Assembly (NCBI GenBank): GCA_965230245.1
Contig: OZ246000.1
Coordinates: 930,001-994,000 of the forward strand
Reading direction: 5' to 3'
Length of the DNA stretch: 64,000 nucleotides
Source: JAGNKE01 sp965230245
Lineage (GTDB): Bacteria; Pseudomonadota; Alphaproteobacteria; Micavibrionales; Micavibrionaceae
Shown here one piece after another: positions 43,132-50,518 of the stretch. The position numbers and the translations under genes are program-made. The first letter of the stretch is position 1. Every line of letters starts with the position of its first letter. A model generated the notes under the pieces. It searched no databases. It worked only from the letters and a program-made list of their open reading frames with translations, and was not told the DNA's origin.

Positions 43132-43755
43132 TTAAAACGGCGATCCGTCAAAATCCGGTGCATCTTCAGGCATGATAACCTTTTTACGCGTTCCGCTTTC
43201 TGAATCTTGAACCTGCTTCTCCTTAAGACCGCCTTCGCTTTGCTCGTTGGATGTGCCATCCGAACTTTCGGGCGCTTCAGCCATTTTCTCTTGGTCATTC
43301 ATAGATGTATCATCGGATGAAGAACTATCCATATCATCCCAAGCAGAATCGTCAGACATGGTGTCGTCATCGGACATCATACCCTCATCCATACTCATAT
43401 CATCTTTATTCATGGAACCGTCCATCATCGTATCTTCAATACTTGCCAGCTCTTCCTGATATTCTTTGGACTCTTCTTTGTAAAGCTCCTCCAGATTTTG
43501 TCTGTAAAGCTCAAGCGCTTCGATACGCGGGGCTTCATACGATACACGACGCGCCTCCAGAGACTCTCTGAACTCCTTCGCGGCTTTCTTATATTCCAAC
43601 TGACGGGCATAAATATCACAATAGCCCTCGACCTCGGGAACCGTGCCACTTACGGCCTCACCGCAAGACTCGCCGGGCTCGGCCTGAACATTGGTTAACG
43701 GAAAAAGGATACATCCTGCCAAGGCCAGACAGAAAAGATGTTTACGCATAGTCAT
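43132..43755 (-). CDS. Secreted Met/Asp-rich protein within the oxidase cluster
   Basis: A 207-residue exported protein of unknown family. The signal peptide (RKHLFCLALAGCILFPLTNVQA) could be cleaved by signal peptidase I after VQA; LAGC also resembles a lipobox. The mature part has a coiled-coil-like Glu/Lys region (about 45-105) and then a low-complexity stretch rich in Met, Asp and Ser (MMDGSMNKDDMSMDEG, MMSDDDTMSDD), and a polar C-terminus. Met-rich periplasmic segments are often copper-binding, and it lies next to ctaG, but this is inference. GGAG seven bases before the ATG at 43755 supports the start. Confidence 0.75.
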   Translation of the reverse strand: MTMRKHLFCLALAGCILFPLTNVQAEPGESCGEAVSGTVPEVEGYCDIYARQLEYKKAAKEFRESLEARRVSYEAPRIEALELYRQNLEELYKEESKEYQEELASIEDTMMDGSMNKDDMSMDEGMMSDDDTMSDDSAWDDMDSSSSDDTSMNDQEKMAEAPESSDGTSNEQSEGGLKEKQVQDSESGTRKKVIMPEDAPDFDGSPF

Positions 43756-43810
43756 GGGAATACTCCAAAAATTTAACTAACCCGATAATACAGTACAGTA
43801 TTTTTCCTGC

Positions 43811-44602
43811 TTAATCAAAACGTTCTACGTCCAACGGACCAAAAGATTGTACCGTAGGCATGATTTCCATTCGGTTAATATTGAACGAAGTCGGCAGGGT
43901 TGCACACCACACCACTGCCTCGGCAATATCGTCCGCGTGCAAATTCTCTGTATTGGCATACACATTCTTGGCTTTTTCGGTATCTCCCTTAAAGCGGACA
44001 GCGGAAAACTGCGTCTCGATCATGCCGGGCTCTATATTGGAAACCCGCACCTTCGTGCCCTTTAAATCCGCCCTTAAAGACAAGGAAAACTGCTTCACAA
44101 AGGCTTTCGTCGCACAATACACATTCCCGCCGGGATAAGGATACGTTCCGGCCGTCGACCCGATATTGATGATATGTCCCTTCTGACGCTCCACCATGAT
44201 CGGCAAAATCAGGCGCGTCACCTGAACCAAAGCGGTGTTGTTAACCGCAATCATGGTTTCCCAATCCTCAATATCGCATTTATGCGCGGGTTCCAGCCCC
44301 AGCCCCAAACCGGCATTGTTAATGAGAAGTTCAATATCGCTAAAATCCTTTGGCAACGCTTGTATAGCCGCCTCCATCGCTGCCTTGTCCTTCATATCAA
44401 AAACACAACCATGAACCTTGGCGCTATATTGATCCTCCAACGCCTTGGCTAGCGAACGAACTTTATCCTCATTCCGGCCGACAAGAACCAGCCCTGAACC
44501 AAGCGCGGCAAAACGATGCGCAAACGCCCGGCCGAAATCACCGGTCGCCCCTGTAATCAGAACAGTTGAGGGAATGAAGCTGTGCCGCTCCTCATAAGCC
44601 AT
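43811..44602 (-). CDS. Short-chain dehydrogenase/reductase
   Basis: A 263-residue classical SDR. The nucleotide-binding TGATGDFGRA, structural NNAGLGLGL, catalytic Ser in NIGSTAG and the YCATK catalytic pair are all present. The PGMIETQFS and sequence pattern resemble YdfG-type NADP-dependent 3-hydroxy acid dehydrogenases. Its location between coxF-like/ctaB and ctaG is unusual for an oxidase operon; it overlaps no gene but starts only two bases after the coxF-like stop, so it is cotranscribed. Substrate unknown. Confidence 0.9.
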   Translation of the reverse strand: MAYEERHSFIPSTVLITGATGDFGRAFAHRFAALGSGLVLVGRNEDKVRSLAKALEDQYSAKVHGCVFDMKDKAAMEAAIQALPKDFSDIELLINNAGLGLGLEPAHKCDIEDWETMIAVNNTALVQVTRLILPIMVERQKGHIINIGSTAGTYPYPGGNVYCATKAFVKQFSLSLRADLKGTKVRVSNIEPGMIETQFSAVRFKGDTEKAKNVYANTENLHADDIAEAVVWCATLPTSFNINRMEIMPTVQSFGPLDVERFD

Positions 44603-44604
44603 TA

Positions 44605-44721
44605 TTAAACCTTCATTTTGATCATGGTGATCACGGCAATCAAGACAACAAGGCCAAGAATCGCCGCCAGAACGGCAACATTCTTTTTAAACTTCTTTTT
44701 GTGTAAGTCGCTATGTGGCAT
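44605..44721 (-). CDS. CoxF-like mini-protein
   Basis: A 38-residue ORF starting at ATG 44721, inside the 3' end of ctaB (11-base overlap), and ending TAA at 44605. It has a basic start (HKKKFKKN) and one membrane helix (VAVLAAILGLVVLIAVITMI) ending KMKV. Small proteins of this design, often called CoxF, are found between ctaB and ctaG in alphaproteobacterial oxidase operons. Its tight coupling to both neighbours and the conserved position argue that it is real despite its size. Role presumably in oxidase assembly. Confidence 0.75.
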   Translation of the reverse strand: MPHSDLHKKKFKKNVAVLAAILGLVVLIAVITMIKMKV

Positions 44722-45607
44722 CGATCATCATCACCAGATAAAGGGCAAAAAGATAGAAAATGGAGTAACTGAACATCAAACGGGCCTTTTTCATACCTTC
44801 TGACCTCAATACGCTCCACGCCGTATAAATAAAGAAACCGCTAAGAAGCGCAGCCATAAAAAGATACAGCACACCTACTATACCTAGTGCATACGGCATC
44901 AACGTAATCGGAAAAAGAACCAAAGTGTAGAGCAACATCTGCTTTTTAGTGCTCTCAATGCCTGCTGTTACAGTCATCATAGGAATTTTTGCACGCGAAT
45001 AATCAGAATTTGCATAAAGGCAAAGAGCCCAGAAATGCGGCGGCGTCCAGAAAAAGATAATTGCAAACAATACAACCGAAGCAAGCGTTATATCACCCGT
45101 AACGGCAGCCCAGCCGATCATCGGAGGAAAAGCGCCCGCAGCCCCGCCAATAACTATATTCTGCGGCGTACTTCTTTTCAGCCACATCGTATAGATCACA
45201 ACGTAAAACACATTTGCAAAGGCCAGCAGCCCGGCCGCCGCCCAGTTCAGTGCAAGCCCCATCACCATAACGGACAGAATTGAAAGTGTAAGACCGAAAG
45301 CCAATGCTTCAGATTGGTCAATCTTGCCCATCGGAATGGGACGACCGCGCGTACGGTTCATAATCGCATCGATATCGCGGTCATACCACATGTTAATCGC
45401 ACCCGCCGCACCGGCATTAATAGCCAGACAGAGCATCGCAATCGCAATCATGGCCGGATGCATCTCCGAAACGCCGGGTGCAACCCAAAGCCCCGCAAAT
45501 CCTGTGAAGACCACAAGACTCATCACGCGCGGCTTTAAAAGCGCGATAAAATCGGAAACGCTGGACTCTTTTTGATAGCCGAGACTGTCGGAAATAATCG
45601 TATTCAT
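44711..45607 (-). CDS. ctaB: Protohaem IX farnesyltransferase
   Basis: UbiA-superfamily prenyltransferase that converts haem b to haem o, the first step to haem a of the oxidase. The 298-residue polytopic protein has the diphosphate-binding motif NMWYDRDIDAIMNRTRGRP and the second motif region FFWTPPHFWALCLYANSDYS, with LKPRVMSLVVFTGFAG at the first helix. Normal length. Haem a synthase (ctaA) is not in the window. Confidence 0.97.
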   Translation of the reverse strand: MNTIISDSLGYQKESSVSDFIALLKPRVMSLVVFTGFAGLWVAPGVSEMHPAMIAIAMLCLAINAGAAGAINMWYDRDIDAIMNRTRGRPIPMGKIDQSEALAFGLTLSILSVMVMGLALNWAAAGLLAFANVFYVVIYTMWLKRSTPQNIVIGGAAGAFPPMIGWAAVTGDITLASVVLFAIIFFWTPPHFWALCLYANSDYSRAKIPMMTVTAGIESTKKQMLLYTLVLFPITLMPYALGIVGVLYLFMAALLSGFFIYTAWSVLRSEGMKKARLMFSYSIFYLFALYLVMMIDAT

Positions 45608-45626
45608 GCCCTTTTATTTAACATGA

Positions 45627-45656
45627 TTGGCAAAAAGGTCACGAATTTTCTATACT
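45627..45656 (+). promoter_or_regulatory. Sigma70-type promoter for the gene at 45700
   Basis: TTGGCA (45627-45632), 18-base spacer, TATACT (45651-45656), 43 bp before the ATG at 45700. The ribosome site is AGGGGG seven bases upstream of the ATG. Confidence 0.65.
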
Positions 45657-45699
45657 TTTTTAAGGCCAAAAGAAAAACACACATAGACAGGGGGCTAAA

Positions 45700-46116
45700 A
45701 TGCAAGGATTACAGGAATTCCGAAACGGAGTAGCGGGAATTTTTACCGATTACGACAATGATGACACTGTCACATATGATTACGCAAGCACGCTCATGGA
45801 CATGGAAATAGATAAGTTTATGACGGCAAACGCGATTGACATGCCAGACGAAGCCATGGACGAAGCATTTGCGGCATATGCGGAATTACATGTCAAAGCC
45901 TTCGAAAAACAGCATGTATCAGAAGCCGAAGCGTGCCATATGATTCATGACCGCGCCAAAGACATGTTTGAAGACAGCCGTGGATGGAAAGCGGTCGAAG
46001 CCATGACACAAACTTATATCGACCGAATAGAAAGAAGCGCGCCCACTTCACAGCACTTCAGCCCGCCCGAAAGCACAACCTTCGAAGGCCCGTTCGGCGA
46101 TATTGGGATGAATTAA
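45700..46116 (+). CDS. Hypothetical acidic helical protein inserted in the oxidase cluster
   Basis: A 138-residue soluble, acidic, probably all-helical protein (DYDNDDTVTYDYASTLMDME, EAMDEAFAAYAELHVKAFEK). No signal peptide or membrane helix and no recognised family. It is on the opposite strand to the surrounding cta genes, with its own promoter and bidirectional terminator, so it is an independent unit that splits ctaD from ctaB. One cysteine-histidine pair (EACHMIHD) is visible but not a known motif. Confidence 0.75.
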   Translation: MQGLQEFRNGVAGIFTDYDNDDTVTYDYASTLMDMEIDKFMTANAIDMPDEAMDEAFAAYAELHVKAFEKQHVSEAEACHMIHDRAKDMFEDSRGWKAVEAMTQTYIDRIERSAPTSQHFSPPESTTFEGPFGDIGMN

Positions 46117-46141
46117 ACCACTCAAGACGAGATAAACATGG

Positions 46142-46170
46142 AAAAAGGCGCCCTTAAATCGGCGCCTTTT
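46142..46170. terminator. Bidirectional intrinsic terminator after ctaD and the gene at 45700
   Basis: Stem AAAAGGCGCC (46143-46152), loop CTTAAATC, stem GGCGCCTTTT (46161-46170). Symmetric A and T flanks allow termination in both directions, so ctaB probably needs its own promoter. Confidence 0.85.
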
Positions 46171-46192
46171 GTATTCTTTGAAAAAACCTGCC

Positions 46193-47782
46193 CTACTTGA
46201 CCATCGGCTGGATATCGAACTGGTGGAACGGCGGCGGTGAAGACACGGACCATTCCAATGTAAAGCTCTGCGGCTGAGCATTCCAGTAATTGGCATCCAC
46301 CCGGCGCCCTGCGAACAGTGTGTAGAAGACAACAACCACAAACCACAGTGTTGCAAGTCCGGCCAAATAAGCCCCATAAGAAGAAATCTCGTTCCACCCC
46401 TCGTAAGCCTCGTTATAATCCATATAACGGCGCGGCATACCCGCCAGACCGAGGAAATGCTGAGGGAAGAAGATCAAGTTTACACCGACAAATGTCGTCC
46501 AGAAATGCACCTTGCCCATCCACTCAGGATACTGACGGCCGGACATCTTGCCAATCCAGTAATAAAAACCGGCAAACAGTGCAAACACCGCACCCAAGCT
46601 CAGAACATAATGGAAATGTGCAACAACGTAATAGGTGTCGTGCAAGCTCTTATCCATTCCGGCATTCGCCAGAACAACCCCCGTGACACCACCGACGGTG
46701 AACAGGAAGATAAACCCGATAGCCCAGAGCATCGGCGTCTTGAACTCGATAGAGCCGCCCCACATTGTTGCAATCCAGGAGAAAATTTTGATCCCTGTCG
46801 GAACCGCAATAATCAGGGTTGCCGCCGTGAAGTAGGCCTGTGTGTCAACATCCAGACCAACGGTGTACATGTGGTGCGCCCAAACGACAAAGCCTACAAA
46901 GCCGATAGAAACCATCGCATAGGCCATACCGAGATAACCGAAAATCGGCTTCTTGGAGAATGTCGAAACGATATGAGAGATAATACCGAATGCAGGCAAA
47001 ATCATGATGTAAACTTCAGGATGACCGAAGAACCAGAACAAATGCTGGTAAAGCACAGGGTCACCGCCACCTTCGGGAACAAAGAAACTTGTACCGAAGT
47101 TACGGTCTGTCAGAAGCATTGTAATCGCACCACCAAGTACCGGAACAGCCAGAACCAGCAGGAAGGATGTAATCAGCATCGCCCATACGAACAAGGGCAT
47201 TTTATGAAGCGTCATACCCGGTGCACGCATGTTAAAAATTGTTGTAATAAAATTCGCCGCACCAAGGATAGAGCTTGCCCCTGCAAGGTGAAGAGCGAAA
47301 ATACCCATATCAACGGCCATACCCGGATGCCCCGACGAACTGAGCGGCGGATAAACCGTCCACCCCGTACCAACACCACCACCGATTGCCGCAGACCCCA
47401 AAAGAAGCAGGAAAGCTGGAACGATCAACCAGAATGAAATGTTATTCAAACGCGGAAACGCCATATCGGGCGCACCGATCATCAAAGGAACGAACCAGTT
47501 CCCGAAACCGCCGATCAATCCCGGCATAACAACAAAAAAGACCATGATAAGACCATGCGCCGTAATAAACACGTTCCACATATGTCCGTCAGGATTCCCC
47601 GCCGCATCGACAAAAATATCCGCGCCATGACTTTGCAGCTCCATGCGCATAACCATAGAAAACGCACCGCCGATCAGTCCCGCGATAATTGAGAAAATAA
47701 TATAAAGGGTACCGATATCCTTATGGTTCGTTGAACAGAACCATCTCGTAAAAAACCCGGGTTTATGATCATGATCACCCAT
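46193..47782 (-). CDS. ctaD: Cytochrome c oxidase subunit I (aa3 type)
   Basis: Catalytic subunit with haem a and the haem a3-CuB centre. The 529-residue, 12-helix protein has the CuB His-Tyr region WFFGHPEVYIMILPAFGII, the CuB histidines in WAHHMYTVGLD, and the haem ligands in HDTYYVVAHFHYVLSLGAVF. The first haem ligand region is NVFITAHGLIMVFFVVMP. The Glu of the D-channel appears in FGHPEVY downstream of GGGDPVLYQHLFW. It starts 19 bp after ctaC; GAGGAG upstream is the ribosome site. The N-terminus (FFTRWFCSTNHKDIGTLYII) is canonical for the mitochondrial-type enzyme. Confidence 0.98.
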   Translation of the reverse strand: MGDHDHKPGFFTRWFCSTNHKDIGTLYIIFSIIAGLIGGAFSMVMRMELQSHGADIFVDAAGNPDGHMWNVFITAHGLIMVFFVVMPGLIGGFGNWFVPLMIGAPDMAFPRLNNISFWLIVPAFLLLLGSAAIGGGVGTGWTVYPPLSSSGHPGMAVDMGIFALHLAGASSILGAANFITTIFNMRAPGMTLHKMPLFVWAMLITSFLLVLAVPVLGGAITMLLTDRNFGTSFFVPEGGGDPVLYQHLFWFFGHPEVYIMILPAFGIISHIVSTFSKKPIFGYLGMAYAMVSIGFVGFVVWAHHMYTVGLDVDTQAYFTAATLIIAVPTGIKIFSWIATMWGGSIEFKTPMLWAIGFIFLFTVGGVTGVVLANAGMDKSLHDTYYVVAHFHYVLSLGAVFALFAGFYYWIGKMSGRQYPEWMGKVHFWTTFVGVNLIFFPQHFLGLAGMPRRYMDYNEAYEGWNEISSYGAYLAGLATLWFVVVVFYTLFAGRRVDANYWNAQPQSFTLEWSVSSPPPFHQFDIQPMVK

Positions 47783-47801
47783 GTTCTTATTTACTCCTCT
47801 T

Positions 47802-48701
47802 TTATTGGTTTACAGCGGTTTTCAGCACAGGGTTGTGATTTTCCCTGATCCACTGATTGGCCGCATCCACATCGTCTTGCGCACGTTGCGCCCATTCCTC
47901 GAAAACGCTTTTCTCGACAGACCAGATTTCAATCGGCATATAGCTGTGATCTTTACCGCACAGCTCCGAACACTGTCCGTAGAAAATTCCTGTCTTGTTG
48001 ATTTTGAAACCGGTTTCGTTCGTTCTCCCCGGAATAGCATCCGTCTTGATACCGAACGCGGGAACGGCCCAAGAATGAATCACGTCATTCAGCCCCGCAC
48101 TGATCAAAACCTGAATATTCGTCTCTGCTGGCAGAACAACAATATTATCCGTAGACAGCAAGAAGACTTGCCCGTTTTCTTCCTTGATATCGTCTTCCTG
48201 AAGCATATAGGCACTAAACGAAACATCTTCATAATCAGGGTACTCATACCCCCAATACCACTGGTATCCGGTCACTTTGAGGGTCATTTCAGGGTCTTCG
48301 ATACGGTCATTAGCGTATAGAACCTGAAAAGACGGAACGGCAATAACGATTAGAATGACCACAGGTATAACCGTCCAGATCACTTCTAACATCACATTGT
48401 GTGTCGTGTTTGACGGTGTCGGGTTGGCTTTTGCATTAAAACGAACAACAACATAAAGCAAAAGGGCAAGAACAAAAATCGTAATCCCTGTGATAATATA
48501 CATCAGAAGGTTATGAAAATCGTAAATCCGTTGCATACTATCGGTGGCAGGCTCCTGAAGACCGAGTTGGTAGTCCTTTGCCACTCCAAGCACACCATCG
48601 GCGAAAGCCGGAACGCTTGTGAACAAAACAACGGCCAAAACCGAAACAAAAACCGTCCAGAATTGCGCCCTAGAAAAACTGTTTGATATTTTATCGCTCA
48701 T
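47802..48701 (-). CDS. ctaC: Cytochrome c oxidase subunit II
   Basis: Subunit that takes electrons from cytochrome c through the CuA centre. I use ATG 48701 (MSDKISNSF), which gives a signal sequence ending VPAFADG; a longer upstream frame would prepend unrelated residues. Two membrane helices follow (LLMYIITGITIFVLALLLYV and VMLEVIWTVIPVVILIVIAV). The aromatic electron entry region is GYQWYWGYEYPD and the CuA site is CSELCGKDHSYMP with the upstream His in VIHSWAVPAFG. First gene of the oxidase operon; 299 residues. Confidence 0.97.
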   Translation of the reverse strand: MSDKISNSFSRAQFWTVFVSVLAVVLFTSVPAFADGVLGVAKDYQLGLQEPATDSMQRIYDFHNLLMYIITGITIFVLALLLYVVVRFNAKANPTPSNTTHNVMLEVIWTVIPVVILIVIAVPSFQVLYANDRIEDPEMTLKVTGYQWYWGYEYPDYEDVSFSAYMLQEDDIKEENGQVFLLSTDNIVVLPAETNIQVLISAGLNDVIHSWAVPAFGIKTDAIPGRTNETGFKINKTGIFYGQCSELCGKDHSYMPIEIWSVEKSVFEEWAQRAQDDVDAANQWIRENHNPVLKTAVNQ

Positions 48702-48741
48702 ATTGATTAAATTTATCTGTAGCTGCAGAAAATTACTGATA

Positions 48742-48770
48742 CAGATAGACCTATATAGTAAGAATTTCAA
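48742..48770 (-). promoter_or_regulatory. Possible promoter of the ctaCD transcript
   Basis: On the minus strand TTGAAA (plus-strand 48765-48770), 17-base spacer, TATCTG (48742-48747). The -10 is weak, so this is tentative. Confidence 0.35.
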
Positions 48771-48810
48771 GCAGTAAGATAAAACTAACTGCCACAAAAA
48801 TCACTATATC

Positions 48811-49530
48811 CTAATGCAAATGCAATTTTAAGGCTGACAGACAGAAAATCCCCGCTGTTTCTGCTCTTAAAATCTCTTCGCCGAGACTCACCGTCTGCAT
48901 ACAATCGGCATGTCTTATTGTCTGCATCTCGTCATCATCAAAACCACCTTCCGGCCCGATCAGAAAAACCGTATCTTCCTTGGCCAGCAACGTGGATAAA
49001 TGCGGCGCACCCTCCCGTTCGACACAAGCCAGTATGGTTTTCCCCTGCCAGCTTAAAACAAACTCGTGAAAACCCAGAGCATCTGATAAAACAGGAACAT
49101 CCATACGTTCGCACTGCTCGGCGGCTTCAATAATGTGCGCTTGAGTACGCCCGACATTAAAACGGCGGTTCTCTGTTCGATTCGTCAAAACGGGATGCAA
49201 ATGTGTAACGCCTAGCTCCACCGCCTTCTCGATCAAAACATCCATGCGCTGCTTTTTAATCGGTGCAAAAATCAAATGAGCGGAAAATTCGGGATCAACC
49301 TGCTCGCGGATCTGCTCCCTGATCTCAAATATCCCTGTCTTCTTTCCCAACTCCAAAATCGAACACAACCATTCGCCTTCACGCCCGTTAAAAACGCGAA
49401 CATAATCCCCGACTTGTGAGCGAAGCACGTTCCTGAGATAATGAGCCTGTTCGGGGGTCATCGGAATCTGCGCCTTCGGTAACAAACCGTGGTTGAGAAA
49501 TAATCGCGGATACTTATAGTGTGCAGTCAT
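48811..49530 (-). CDS. rsmE: 16S rRNA m3U1498 methyltransferase RsmE
   Basis: SPOUT methyltransferase that modifies U1498 of 16S rRNA. From ATG 49530 the 239-residue product begins MTAHYKYPRLFL, with the N-terminal PUA-like domain (HYLRNVLRSQVGDYVRVFNG). The catalytic domain has KKQRMDVLIEKAVELGVTHL, the RTENRRFN block, and the knot motif LIGPEGGFDDDE with SLGEEILRAETA. A longer upstream frame adds an unconserved hydrophobic stretch and is rejected. Its start codon overlaps the ubiA start codon on the other strand. Confidence 0.95.
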   Translation of the reverse strand: MTAHYKYPRLFLNHGLLPKAQIPMTPEQAHYLRNVLRSQVGDYVRVFNGREGEWLCSILELGKKTGIFEIREQIREQVDPEFSAHLIFAPIKKQRMDVLIEKAVELGVTHLHPVLTNRTENRRFNVGRTQAHIIEAAEQCERMDVPVLSDALGFHEFVLSWQGKTILACVEREGAPHLSTLLAKEDTVFLIGPEGGFDDDEMQTIRHADCMQTVSLGEEILRAETAGIFCLSALKLHLH

Positions 49531-50458
49531 GACAAAACCAGTGAACACCAAGACCCATACGGATATCAAGAGACTTGATTGGATCGAGCGCAAACTGCCC
49601 GCAAAAATACGTCCTTATGCCTATCTCGCACGTCTGGACCGCCCGATCGGTATCTGGCTCCTGCTCCTTCCCGGATGGTGGAGCATAATTCTGGCCTCCG
49701 GCGGCTTTTGGGATATGAATTCCCACGAATGGCTGCTTATGGTTTTATTCGGCATAGGCGCAATTGTGATGCGGGCGGCCGGCTGCGTCATCAACGACCT
49801 CTGGGATCGTGACCTCGACAAACAAGTCGAGCGAACAAAATCCCGTCCACTAGCCTCCGGTGACATCTCGGTAAAACAAGCAATCGTCTTTCTGGCTGGC
49901 CTTTTAACAACCGGTCTTATCATTCTCCTGCAAATGAACTTGTCAACAATCATTCTGGGCATTGTTACCATTCCGCTGATTATCACCTACCCCTACATGA
50001 AACGCTTGACATGGTGGCCGCAGGCGTTTCTGGGAATCACCTTCAACTTCGGCGTGCTCATGGGCTGGGCAGCTGTAACCGGAACGGTCAGCATATCTTG
50101 CCTAATTTTATATGCAGCCGCTATCTGCTGGACCATCGGCTACGACACCATCTACGCCCAGCAAGATAAAGAAGACGATGCTCTGGCAGGCATGAAATCA
50201 ACGGCTCTCCTCTTCGGGGAACAATCACCGATCTGGGTTAAAAAATTCTACGAGGGCACAACCGTCTTGTTGTTTTTTGCAACACTTCTGGCAACCGGAA
50301 GCCTGTTCAGCGCATTCTGCGTCCTTCTGGCCACATCCCATTTGCTCTGGCAAATTACGGACTGGAACCCCGAAGACCACACAAGCTCACTCGCCATATT
50401 CAAATCCAACAGAGACTTCGCATTACTAGTTGCTTTGGCGTTGGGAATCGGCACTTAA
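49529..50458 (+). CDS. ubiA: 4-hydroxybenzoate polyprenyltransferase
   Basis: Integral membrane prenyltransferase that joins the polyprenyl tail to 4-hydroxybenzoate in ubiquinone synthesis. The 309-residue protein has the first Asp-rich motif NDLWDRDLDKQVERTKSRPL (residues 89-108) and the second, IGYDTIYAQQDKEDD. RLDRPIGIWLLLLPGWW is typical of the bacterial enzyme. An in-frame stop at 49517 prevents any start further upstream than this ATG. No clear ribosome site precedes it, so leaderless or weakly initiated translation is possible. Confidence 0.95.
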   Translation: MTKPVNTKTHTDIKRLDWIERKLPAKIRPYAYLARLDRPIGIWLLLLPGWWSIILASGGFWDMNSHEWLLMVLFGIGAIVMRAAGCVINDLWDRDLDKQVERTKSRPLASGDISVKQAIVFLAGLLTTGLIILLQMNLSTIILGIVTIPLIITYPYMKRLTWWPQAFLGITFNFGVLMGWAAVTGTVSISCLILYAAAICWTIGYDTIYAQQDKEDDALAGMKSTALLFGEQSPIWVKKFYEGTTVLLFFATLLATGSLFSAFCVLLATSHLLWQITDWNPEDHTSSLAIFKSNRDFALLVALALGIGT

Positions 50459-50487
50459 AAAAACGACGCCGGAAAACCCGGGCGCCG
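50457..50487 (-). terminator. Intrinsic terminator of gdh
   Basis: On the minus strand, a stem of nine pairs with one bulge (plus-strand 50464-50472 with 50478-50487) and loop GTTTT is followed by seven T. It is less stable on the plus strand because one G-T wobble becomes A-C. Confidence 0.6.
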
Positions 50488-50518
50488 AAAAGATTTTTTC
50501 AATAAAACAGTGCCACGA

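Noticed and set aside
46457..47437. 326-codon plus-strand frame
   Set aside because: Lies fully antisense to ctaD, whose protein is unmistakable; no ribosome site and no family resemblance.
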